Shown: positions 1 to 5,710 of the stretch, one piece after another
How positions within the stretch are numbered: position 1 is the stretch's first letter
Layout of the letters: each line of letters starts with the position of its first letter
Assembly (NCBI GenBank): GCA_021159525.1
Contig: JAGHEC010000314.1
Span: forward strand, 1 to 5,799
Direction of reading: 5' to 3'
Length of the DNA stretch: 5,799 bases
Source: Deltaproteobacteria bacterium
GTDB lineage: Bacteria; Desulfobacterota; DSM-4660; Desulfatiglandales; Desulfatiglandaceae
The notes under the pieces: model-generated
The model's database searches: none
Told to the model about the DNA's origin: nothing
The model's input: the letters and a program-made list of their open reading frames with translations, nothing else
Translations under genes and position numbers: made by a program

Positions 1-2
1 CT

Positions 3-161
3 TTACTGCAGCTTCGATGCATTGAGGTCAATGATGACTGGGACAATTTTATTGCCTATGTCCATGATAAAACAACCCGCCAAATACAACAGGAACAAAA
101 GAACTCCTCCTTGAAAAGCAAAAAGCCATCTCCACTCCCAACTTATGGACTTAACAAGTAA
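3..161 (+). CDS. C-terminal end of a probable IS transposase (5' end outside window)
   Basis: An open frame runs from the window edge to a TAA at 159-161 and gives 52 residues. It begins with LLQLRCIEVNDDWDNF and ends in a basic, Lys/Gln/Pro-rich tail. The layout of a short helix, then an Asn-Asp-Asp-Trp stretch and a polar tail resembles the C-terminal tail of transposases such as the ISKra4 group; this family call is from memory of the style and is tentative. No catalytic residues are visible because the body of the protein lies to the left. Support comes from context: about 40 bases after the stop the sequence switches abruptly, in mid-codon, into a conserved ABC-2 permease motif, as expected if this is the right end of an inserted element. 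The hydrophobic minus-strand frame over the same bases looks like a shadow. It could instead be an unrelated short reading frame. Confidence 0.5.
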   Translation, partial: LLQLRCIEVNDDWDNFIAYVHDKTTRQIQQEQKNSSLKSKKPSPLPTYGLNK

Positions 162-201
162 ATCGCAGGTGATATCGTGGGAGATGACAGCAACTGCACC
201 C
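162..201 (+). repeat. Probable right terminal end of the insertion sequence
   Basis: The 40 bases between the transposase stop and the permease homology finish in GATGACAGCAACTGCACCC (183-201). Read inward on the other strand the element would start GGGTGCAGTTGCTGTCATC, an ending of GGG-type common in insertion-sequence inverted repeats. The boundary is placed after 201 because AATTCCAG (202-209) restores the end of the expected Glu-Phe-Gln of the permease. The left repeat and any target duplication are outside the window, so the call rests on the junction alone. A GTG at 177 inside this stretch is in frame with the permease remnant. Confidence 0.4.
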
Positions 202-677
202 AATTCCAGGCCGCGCCCATAAGCAATTTATCCTATGTCATGGGAGAAGTCCTGGCAGGCATAACGCGTGCCTTTATTTCAGTTGCAGTAATCCTTGTCT
301 TGAGTTTTTTATTCGGGGGTGTGCTCTCCTACCACAATCCCCTCTTCTGGATTGCCGTATTTTTAAACAGCTTTGTGTTTCCATCCCTTGCTGTTGGCCT
401 TGCCATGATTGTCAAGTCCCATGCGGATCAGGCTATGCTCACGAGTTTCGTGATCACCCCCATGGCCTTTTTAGGAGGCACTTTCTTCCCTGTGGACCGC
501 CTCCCTCTATGGGCGCAGAAAATACTCTTTTTGCTCCCCCTTACTCATGCATCAAAGGCTATTCGCTCTGCATCCTTTGACAACCCGGTGCACTATTCCT
601 CTTATCTTTTACTCACGGGAATTGGGCTTGCCTTTTTTTTAATCTCAATTTTTTGCGTCAACAGGGCAAGAGACTGA
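202..677 (+). pseudogene. ABC-2 type transporter permease, N-terminus missing
   Basis: This encodes the C-terminal two thirds of an ABC-2 family (PF01061-like) membrane subunit of a NodJ/YadH-type exporter, which pairs with an ABC ATPase to move a substrate across the inner membrane. The frame enters at Phe-Gln-Ala-Ala-Pro-Ile-Ser-Asn-Leu, the conserved stretch after the second membrane segment in this family, and goes on through hydrophobic segments at about 261-327, 345-410, 436-475, 523-548 and 601-655. The typical TPMAFLGGTFFPVDRLP loop lies at 456-506, and the protein ends normally in a basic tail (VNRARD). Full-length members are about 250-260 residues, so some 90-100 N-terminal residues, including the first membrane segments, are gone. 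They are replaced by the end of a probable insertion sequence. A GTG at 177 could start a truncated product of 166 residues, but no good ribosome binding site precedes it. No ATPase subunit is in the window. Identity is firm, and loss of function is likely. Confidence 0.8.
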
Positions 678-681
678 AGCA

Positions 682-1002
682 ATGTTCAAACGATCCTCCA
701 GAAAAGTTGCAGGATTTAATCATAATCAAAAAGAATCAAGAGTGGACTTGGCCCCTTTTCCTTTTTCACCGGATTATCTCGGACAGGCATTTTTACTGGA
801 CCTTGCCGAAACATTCGAAAAACGCGGACTGGACGCCTACGGCGAAAACGGTGAATTCCACACTATGGCAACAGGCGGCCCCTGCTTCCGCCAGTCTCTG
901 GAGATTGCCCCAGGTGAACGTGTACTCAGGGACGGGTATTGGTATCTCGACTTTGAAATAAAGGATGCCTTAACTGTAAGGAGGAAGCCGTCAAAAATTT
1001 AG
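682..1002 (+). pseudogene. Dph6-like (PF01902) ATP pyrophosphatase, C-terminal fragment
   Basis: The open frame gives 106 residues, of which about the last 80 match the C-terminal end of diphthine-ammonia-ligase-type ATPases (MJ0570/PF01902 family). These enzymes use an N-terminal PP-loop to activate a carboxylate with ATP for amidation; in bacteria the substrate is generally unknown. The diagnostic part is the GENGEFHT motif at about 841-864, preceded by YLGQAF and followed by GGPCFRQSLEI and a final GYWYLDFEI, all in the expected order. The N-terminal SGGKDS-type PP-loop and roughly 120-140 residues are absent, so this cannot be a working enzyme alone. The first ~25 residues (682-757) are polar, show no family resemblance and may come from a deletion junction. 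It starts four bases after the permease stop, hinting at an original shared operon. The last ~10 residues after the family end may also be frameshifted tail. Confidence 0.65.
978..984 (+). promoter_or_regulatory. Strong Shine-Dalgarno AAGGAGG without a canonical start codon
   Basis: AAGGAGG sits five bases before a GTC codon at 990-992. That GTC is in the DUF2284 reading frame, which is open from 957 onward. No ATG, GTG or TTG lies at a normal distance in any frame. It may mark the former or true start of the DUF2284 gene (a GTG changed to GTC), or be a chance purine run inside the end of the upstream gene. Confidence 0.35.
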
Positions 1003-1064
1003 GTTGCCAAGCGTATGGAAAGGCTCATTCCGGGCACAGTGCTGATGGGCGCGAATCGGTGATT

Positions 1065-1526
1065 ATGAAAATTATTCTTGAAAAGCAGATTGAAGCGCAA
1101 AGGATTGCAGTCTCTCCCAGGCCTGTCTGGAAATGCCGGGCGTGCCCGATGTATGGGAAGACTCCTTCCTGTCCACCTCATGTCCCTTCCTGGCAAGAGA
1201 CGCGGGACTGGATAAAGTGTTTTCAAACAGCCGTTATCGTTAAGCTCCAAACAGACATGCGCAATTTTGAAGGAGAGAAAAGAAAGGCGCTGACCTATTT
1301 ATTGAAAAAAGAGAAAGATTTTTTTGCCGAAGGCCATCCTTTTGCTTTTGCCCTATTCCCGGGCAACTGCAATCTCTGTGAAAAATGTGAGTTTGATAAA
1401 GATGGCAAATGCCTTTATCCGGCAAAGGTCAGACCCTCCGTGGATGCCGTCGGAATTGAAATAAGCTCATTTATGAAAATCGACTTCACTGAGAACGTAT
1501 TGTACGGACTGATCCTCATCGACTAA
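1065..1526 (+). CDS. DUF2284 family Cys-rich predicted metal-binding protein
   Basis: A small soluble protein of about 153 residues matching the DUF2284 family (PF10050), predicted to bind a metal or iron-sulfur cluster; its biochemical role is not established. Visible ligand candidates form two groups. The N-terminal group is Cys24, Cys27 and Cys36 within KCRACPMYGKTPSCPPH. The C-terminal group is Cys102, Cys105 and Cys108 in CNLCEKC, plus Cys116, followed by the family signature YPAKVRPSVDAVGIEIS. The CxxCxxC plus distal Cys spacing is like a [4Fe-4S] site, which is inference. It ends in a normal TAA. The ATG at 1065 is chosen because the protein from there matches the compact family form. 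GTG at 1059 is an alternative, and neither has a good ribosome binding site, whereas an AAGGAGG lies 75-80 bases upstream in an open in-frame extension. It follows a Dph6-like relic and a permease relic, so the neighbourhood is eroding around an intact gene. Confidence 0.8.
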   Translation: MKIILEKQIEAQRIAVSPRPVWKCRACPMYGKTPSCPPHVPSWQETRDWIKCFQTAVIVKLQTDMRNFEGEKRKALTYLLKKEKDFFAEGHPFAFALFPGNCNLCEKCEFDKDGKCLYPAKVRPSVDAVGIEISSFMKIDFTENVLYGLILID

Positions 1527-1620
1527 TTGTGCCTTGCAAATGATTAAACAACGGTAATAGCTCAATAAACAGGGGCAGGAGGGTTTTTCTGACGCGACTG
1601 CCGGGAGGGCGCCGTCTCTT

Positions 1621-1638
1621 CTTCGCTCGCTTCGCTCG
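1621..1638. repeat. Tandem duplication of a 9-base unit (CTTCGCTCG x2)
   Basis: CTTCGCTCG occurs twice head to tail with no mismatch. It lies directly before a GC-rich stem-loop, in a stretch whose style recalls dispersed intergenic repeat elements. Confidence 0.7.
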
Positions 1639-1643
1639 ACTCA

Positions 1644-1665
1644 GACCCCACCCTTCGGGCGGGTC
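1644..1665. repeat. GC-rich stem-loop
   Basis: GACCCCACCC, loop TTC, GGGCGGGTC pairs as CCC/GGG twice around one A-C mismatch, and closes with GA/TC after a single-base bulge. No T-run follows on either strand, so a terminator role is unlikely. Confidence 0.5.
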
Positions 1666-1673
1666 CCCGGTTT

Positions 1674-1859
1674 AGTGACTTATCAGTGGGGCAAGCCGCA
1701 GCTCGACGAAGTCGAGAATGCCAAAGGGGGCAAGCCTGCCCGCCATTGCCTTGTTACCCATGTTACTTCCTTCTGCCATCGCAGATCCGCGGGACGAAAG
1801 TCTGGGCAAGAACGCTCAATTGGCCTTGGCAGGCGGGTGTCCCCCGCAGATAAGTCACT
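1674..1859. repeat. Inverted repeat bounding a structured ~185-base segment
   Basis: AGTGACTTATC (1674-1684) and its exact reverse complement GATAAGTCACT (1849-1859) enclose the segment, and similarity extends inward into a G-run facing a C-run. Inside are a perfect hairpin CTCGAC-GAA-GTCGAG (1702-1716), two copies of GGGGCAAGCC (1688-1697 and 1727-1736), and a second possible long pairing between 1785-1795 and 1838-1851. A tandem GCCCGGAG pair (1870-1885) and a CAAGAA/TTCTTG hairpin (1888-1904) follow just outside. It could be a small non-coding RNA, a miniature mobile element or the relic of one. Confidence 0.45.
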
Positions 1860-1995
1860 GAAGAGACCAGCCCGGAGGCCCGGAGCACAAGAAAAGTCTT
1901 CTTGCCCCGGTGGTACGGTCGCTGTTATCCCCCCAGTTATTGAGCTGATGCAACAGTGCAGTACTGGACTGATGGTGGTTGGTTTTTCCAATACT

Positions 1996-2040
1996 CCATT
2001 ACTCCTTCACCCCACTTAATGGGTAAGCCCCGGCGGGCTT
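1996..2040. repeat. Two adjacent perfect 6-bp hairpins
   Basis: CCATTA (1996-2001) pairs with TAATGG (2017-2022) across a 15-base loop. Immediately after it, AAGCCC (2025-2030) pairs with GGGCTT (2035-2040) around CGGC. Only GAGTTTCG follows, so a terminator for the plus-strand transcript is possible but weak. Confidence 0.35.
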
Positions 2041-2056
2041 GAGTTTCGTCTGTATT

Positions 2057-2089
2057 CCTTGGATCAACCATCCGGTTTAAGGATCAAGG
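2057..2089. repeat. Imperfect stem-loop near the end of the minus-strand operon
   Basis: CCTTGGATC (2057-2065) pairs with GGATCAAGG (2081-2089) with one bulged G. Inside it AACC (2066-2069) pairs with GGTT (2074-2077) around ATCC. It lies about 75 bases beyond the end of the minus-strand gene. Neither strand shows a T-run after it, so it might be a 3' end stabilising structure rather than an intrinsic terminator. Confidence 0.35.
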
Positions 2090-2164
2090 GGTAAATTCAT
2101 CATTGCCCTGTTTTTTCCGTTTGCCCCCGGACACCTTACTGCAGTTGACCACAGAAGGCGTCTG

Positions 2165-3850
2165 TTAAGGCATAGATTCCACAGGGACCAGCCACTCACG
2201 GGCGAACAAATGCTTCCTTACCTTGCCGGCGGCCATTTCCCCAATCTGCCATGCCTTGTGGCGGCTGGTAATATCAATACGGCTGCCGATGGCGCCTTCG
2301 GGCCCAGGTGAATCTATCGGCCCTTGTATAACCATCAAATCATTCGGTCCGCGGGTGGGTGGATCCGGGATCTTTTCACCGGCCGGGTACCCGCGGACTA
2401 TCGAATACGGCAGCAAAAAGCGATGGGTTTCGGCTTTTGAGCGAAATTTTTCGGGCACCCATACAACGCGCCCCCTGGCGGACTCTATGACCGCCCTGTT
2501 AAAGGTCCCCAGGGGTGCGTCAAACACCGATAAAAAGCCTGACAGCAGAAGGAAAAAAGAAAGCACTGTAATCGGAGTGCAAAAGACGGTCAAGGGTGCC
2601 CTCAAGATGGCTGCCGCCGATAGTCCGATTGCTGCAAGCAACAGCGGAAAGTGCCACCAGGGAAAGGCCGATATGCCTACATCGTTTGCCAGGAGCAATG
2701 AAATCCATCCTAATGAGAGCAGCAGGCCTGTGACTAAGCCAAGGGAAACCACAAATGCATAGCGCCCGATTGAATCGCTGCGTACCGCCATCAGCACCGC
2801 CAGCGCGGGCATTCCCTCCAGAAGGTAACGTCCGCTGCGTTCGCTCGGTATGCAGAATACCAGGAAGATAGCGAGAACCCATATCCAAAGCAGCCTCTCA
2901 TCTTCCATTAGATCGGATCGCCGATTCCAGCTTGCCGCCATCAGGCCGAACAGGGGAAAGGCCAGAAGGCCGGCATTGAAGAACCAGCTGCCGGCAAGGC
3001 TCCAGACGGTGTTGCCGTCCCAGAGAAAACCAGCAATCCATGAACCGATACCGCTTCCCATTTTGCCTACATTTTCCTTCATGACAAACTCCTGCCAGAT
3101 AGCGGCTGGATCAGGGTCGAGTATAAACCACAAAGAGAAAATGAAGAGGGAGAGGATTGCCGTCCAGAGAAGACCCGGCAATGAATGCTTTAGAAATGAG
3201 GTCAGCCGCCATTTTTGTACATGCAGGTGCCACCAGGAAAGTCCCACACAGATGGGCAGGAGCTGCGCAAAGCTTTTGGTCAAAAGCGCCATACCGGCCA
3301 GAAGGCCCAACAGGGTCGGAAACAGAAACCGGGAATCAAAGGATTTCGGCTTCCACCACAGCATGGTGAAAAAACAGGCAAACATTCAGAATGTTTCAGG
3401 CGGGTTTGTAAGAAATGGCCGGCCGTAACGGTATGTGCTGAAGAAGGCGAGATAGAAGAGCGCGGCCAATATCCCCTTGAACACATTCCGTGCGGACAGG
3501 CGCCATGCCAGCAAACCGCAAAGCAAAGCCGTGGCAAATGTCCACACCAAGCTGGGCCAGCGCAGGGCCGCCAGGGACCAGCAATCCCCCCATCCTGTGC
3601 TCAGAAGTCCCTGCCAGAAGAGCAAGGGGGGTTTGGTGTTCTGCATGCCGGGGATGCCCTGCAGGGGCAGCCAGCGGCCAGCCAGGCTCGTGAGCCGGGT
3701 GATATGGGCGTAGACCAGTTCATCCCCGTTACGAAGAATGTGGATTGAGCCGATCCCGTAAACATAGGTGCATACTGACAGCAGCAGCCCGGTGACGGCC
3801 ATCGAAAAGTTGAGACCTGTGTTCCGGTTATGTGCGGGTTTCGAATGCAT
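2165..3850 (-). pseudogene. GT39/ArnT-like membrane glycosyltransferase with one in-frame TGA
   Basis: This is an integral inner-membrane transferase of the PMT_2/ArnT-like superfamily (GT39/GT83, COG1807), which moves a sugar from a polyprenyl-phosphate donor to a periplasmic acceptor. Counting from ATG 3850, a first membrane helix (about 14-36) is followed by the catalytic-loop motif NGDELVYAHITRLT (41-54), then GRWLPL and the KPPLLFW motif (73-79), hydrophobic helices, LLTKS in the position of the usual LTKG, SGRYLLEGMPAL, more helices and a soluble C-terminal tail of about 100 residues. The reading frame is interrupted once, by TGA at 3386-3388 (codon 155, after NPPETF), and resumes in the same frame with ATG directly after it. 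The combined length of about 561 codons is normal for the family, so a TGG-to-TGA change is the simplest explanation. ATG 3850 is preferred over GTG 3877 because AGGG lies 7 bases upstream. It starts 41 bases after its paralogous neighbour, probably in one operon. Alternatives are UGA recoding, or stop-restart giving two chains. Confidence 0.8.
3386..3388 (-). other. In-frame TGA codon, likely former Trp, with adjacent ATG
   Basis: The minus strand reads GAA-ACA-TTC-TGA-ATG-TTT-GCC. Both sides are clearly one protein in one frame, with no insertion or deletion. In ArnT-like proteins the PPETF stretch is typically followed by an aromatic, usually Trp, so one G-to-A change would create this stop. 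The ATG directly after the stop could allow reinitiation. Confidence 0.8.
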
Positions 3851-3857
3851 GGGCGTT

Positions 3858-3861
3858 CCCT
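3858..3861 (-). promoter_or_regulatory. Ribosome binding site AGGG that decides the second GT start
   Basis: On the minus strand AGGGA begins a run that ends 7 bases (after AGGG) before ATG 3850. The GTG at 3877 has no purine-rich stretch before it. This supports a start at 3850 and a protein beginning MHSKPAHN. Confidence 0.45.
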
Positions 3862-3891
3862 GGACCGTTGTTTCCACGTTATTTGAATGAG

Positions 3892-5562
3892 CTAATAGAC
3901 AGCAAATACAAAATTGTCAGTGATATCTGTAAAAACAGGTGGAGGCAGGTGCTTTGCGTAGTTGTCATAGTGGTCCTTGGTTAGGATTAAAATCACCGGC
4001 CTTTTCCCCTTGTTTTCACTTGCCAGCTTTTTCAGAGACGCAACAGTCAGAAATCTTGGTTCATCCCCGTCAACGTGATCCAACCCGTAGGTGAGTTCGC
4101 CTGGCCGTTCCAGTATTTTTACATCCGCCCGTTTGTAATACCAGCACACCGCACGAATCAGGTTGTCATTGGATATGAGTATGGCATTCGGCGCGACCCG
4201 GGAGACATTACGTGTGAGGAGCTTTCCCGGTGTTCTGCGGGCAATGACGCTGTTGGGCAGGAATCCATTGGCTATGGCCAGAAATATTAGCACTGGGGTG
4301 GCGTAAACCACAAGTTTTTTTCGGTAATCCTTGATCCGGGTGGACCATATGGCCATAAACGTCCACAGGAAAGCCCCCGAAGAACCGAGCGCCCATTTGT
4401 ATGATTCGCCTGAATTATAGATTTGAACGGCATCAAAAAGACCCAGCCCGAAAAAGATCAACGCAAGCCCCATAAGAGCGGTCAAGACCGCCAGGGAAAG
4501 GGCCGCAATTGAAAAATACCGCTTTTTCCCGGTTTCAAAATATGTTGAAAGGCCCATGCCGGCAATAACGGCAAGCGGCGGAACGCACGGCAGGATATAA
4601 GGAATCAATTTGCCGCTGGAAAAAGAGAAAAAGAGAAATGGAAAACAAAGCCAGCATATGGCAAAACGCATAAGGGAGTTTTTTGTTTGGTCTTTGAAGT
4701 CCGTAGAAAGGGCTGCCGGAATCTGAACGACCCACGGCAATGCGCCGCCCACGAGTACCGGGATGAAATACCAGAAAGGCTTTGGATGCTGTCCCCTGAC
4801 AGGATCGAGAAACCTTGCGATGTGTTCTGTCCAGAAAAAGTAGTTCCAGAAGCCTCCCTCACGAAAGTGAATCATCAAGGCCCAGGGCAGAGCCGTCAAA
4901 CAGGCTGTTGTTATAGGGATCCACGGTATTTTGAAAAGGTCCTTATAACGGCCTTCCCAGATCAGAAAAGGCGTTACTGCTAACACGGGAACCGCAAAAG
5001 CCAGGAAACCCTTCGTCAAAAAAGCCAGGCCGCAGAAAACGCCGGCGAGTGCCAGAAAAAGTGTTTTGCGGCCCATGCTGTCTGCCATGTGGGCAAAGAA
5101 AAAGCAGACCATGGCCCCCGTCAGCAGCATTGAAAGAAGATTGTCCAGAAGATTGATCTGTCCCAGAACGAACACAAGGGGACACGTCAAAAAGACAGCG
5201 GGAGCCAGAACCGGCGCAGCGGCCCGGGGTGAAAACCTTCTGACCAGCAGAAAAATCATGAAAGCGGATATCAAAACGGACAAGGCAGAAGGGATCCTCA
5301 GTGCGAAGGCATTTTCTCCGAAAGCCATCATGGACACCGCATTCATCCAATATCCGAAGACCGGTTTTTCAAAGTATTTGAGACTGTTCAGCCGGGGCGA
5401 CACCCAATCGCCGGAAACCAGCATTTCCCTGGGTATTTCACCGTAGCGGGTTTCATCAGGGATCGTCAGCGGCCGAAATCCCAGGGGGGCGACGAAAACA
5501 AGGCCATAGGAGATAAACAGGAGAATACAGATTTTTCTGATTATAACGGATTTGGGGGACAT
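3892..5562 (-). CDS. ArnT-like GT39 family glycosyltransferase, intact
   Basis: A 556-residue polytopic inner-membrane enzyme resembling ArnT, which transfers a sugar (aminoarabinose in the type enzyme) from undecaprenyl phosphate to lipid A; the actual sugar and acceptor here are unknown. Counting from ATG 5562, there is an N-terminal signal-anchor helix (about 9-28), then the periplasmic catalytic motif PDETRYGEIPREML (35-48) with the expected acidic pair Asp36-Glu37, GDWVSPRLN and KYFEKPVFGYW (62-72). Further on are NLLDNLLSM with Asp140, LTKG (182-185), and HPKPFWYFIPVL ending in LPW (259-277). More helices lead to a soluble C-terminal domain of about 110 residues containing ERPGELTYGL, an ArnT-like feature. 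Length is normal for the family. Start 5562 is preferred over GTG 5595 because AAAGGG lies six bases before it. The gene ends in TAG. A paralogue follows 41 bases downstream on the same strand, and a promoter-like TATAAT lies just upstream. Confidence 0.9.
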   Translation of the reverse strand: MSPKSVIIRKICILLFISYGLVFVAPLGFRPLTIPDETRYGEIPREMLVSGDWVSPRLNSLKYFEKPVFGYWMNAVSMMAFGENAFALRIPSALSVLISAFMIFLLVRRFSPRAAAPVLAPAVFLTCPLVFVLGQINLLDNLLSMLLTGAMVCFFFAHMADSMGRKTLFLALAGVFCGLAFLTKGFLAFAVPVLAVTPFLIWEGRYKDLFKIPWIPITTACLTALPWALMIHFREGGFWNYFFWTEHIARFLDPVRGQHPKPFWYFIPVLVGGALPWVVQIPAALSTDFKDQTKNSLMRFAICWLCFPFLFFSFSSGKLIPYILPCVPPLAVIAGMGLSTYFETGKKRYFSIAALSLAVLTALMGLALIFFGLGLFDAVQIYNSGESYKWALGSSGAFLWTFMAIWSTRIKDYRKKLVVYATPVLIFLAIANGFLPNSVIARRTPGKLLTRNVSRVAPNAILISNDNLIRAVCWYYKRADVKILERPGELTYGLDHVDGDEPRFLTVASLKKLASENKGKRPVILILTKDHYDNYAKHLPPPVFTDITDNFVFAVY

Positions 5563-5568
5563 CGCTAA

Positions 5569-5574
5569 CCCTTT
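5569..5574 (-). promoter_or_regulatory. Ribosome binding site AAAGGG of the ArnT-like gene
   Basis: AAAGGG sits six bases before ATG 5562 on the minus strand. The alternative GTG at 5595 is preceded by an AC-rich stretch without any Shine-Dalgarno. This is the main reason for choosing the shorter protein, which also begins closer to the first membrane helix. Confidence 0.5.
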
Positions 5575-5620
5575 GATTTTGCGTTTTCGATTCACAAGGG
5601 TAAATATGGTTTTGGGGTTG

Positions 5621-5649
5621 ATTATAGTACCAAACTAAAGTTCCGAAAG
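5621..5649 (-). promoter_or_regulatory. Putative sigma-70 type promoter of the glycosyltransferase operon
   Basis: A perfect TATAAT -10 box lies at 5626-5621 on the minus strand. The region 16-18 bases upstream (around 5643-5649, TTTCGG/CTTTCG) is only a poor match to a -35 box. Transcription would begin near 5613-5615, leaving a leader of about 50 bases before ATG 5562. The promoter would serve both glycosyltransferase genes. Confidence 0.4.
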
Positions 5650-5694
5650 GGGCTATAGGCAGAGGGCTAATGACATGATGGTTAATATTTTCAG

Positions 5695-5710
5695 CCGGGG
5701 CAATTCCCGG
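5695..5710. repeat. Short GC stem-loop upstream of the glycosyltransferase promoter
   Basis: CCGGGG (5695-5700) pairs with TCCCGG (5705-5710), including one G-T pair, around CAAT. No T-run follows on either strand. It could be a protein-binding site or chance. Nothing else is supported between 5650 and the window end, apart from an edge hairpin GAAGAA-TTT-TTCTTC at 5785-5799. Confidence 0.3.

Larger units (their letters stand above)
1527..2164. other. Long intergenic region between convergent units, no gene seen
   Basis: About 640 bases separate the plus-strand DUF2284 gene from the end of the minus-strand glycosyltransferase gene. Open frames here (for example 1675-2019 on plus and 1683-1991 on minus) have low-complexity, Arg/Pro/Ser-rich translations, no family resemblance and no ribosome binding sites, so none is called. 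The stretch 1600-1910 is GC-rich and full of short direct and inverted repeats, listed separately. From about 1920 on the sequence is less structured apart from three hairpins. There is no tRNA, CRISPR-type array or convincing intrinsic terminator. Confidence 0.6.

Noticed and set aside
3..203. Minus-strand 66-residue hydrophobic open frame over the window start
   Set aside because: It has no recognisable motif and no stable start context, and it lies antisense to the transposase-like frame and across the IS/permease junction.
653..961. Plus-strand 102-residue open frame overlapping the Dph6-like relic
   Set aside because: It is in a different frame from the one carrying GENGEFHT and its flanking family motifs, and shows no motif of its own.
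1600..1910. CRISPR array or tRNA in the repeat-rich gap
   Set aside because: Repeats are short, of different sequences and irregularly spaced, and no cloverleaf or CCA-type end can be drawn.
1675..2019. Overlapping open frames on both strands in the intergenic region
   Set aside because: They run through repeats and hairpins, have biased low-complexity composition, lack ribosome binding sites and resemble no family I know.
2086..2116. Possible plus-strand intrinsic terminator ending in TTTTTT at 2111-2116
   Set aside because: The only stem before the T-run is about five base pairs with a bulge and a 15-base loop, and it lies nearly 600 bases after the end of the plus-strand gene.
2223..3748. 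Several long plus-strand open frames (2223-2762, 2850-3428, 3215-3748)
   Set aside because: They are antisense to the glycosyltransferase gene, whose motifs are clear. Their translations are Arg/Ser/Pro-rich without family features, typical of shadow frames in GC-rich coding DNA.
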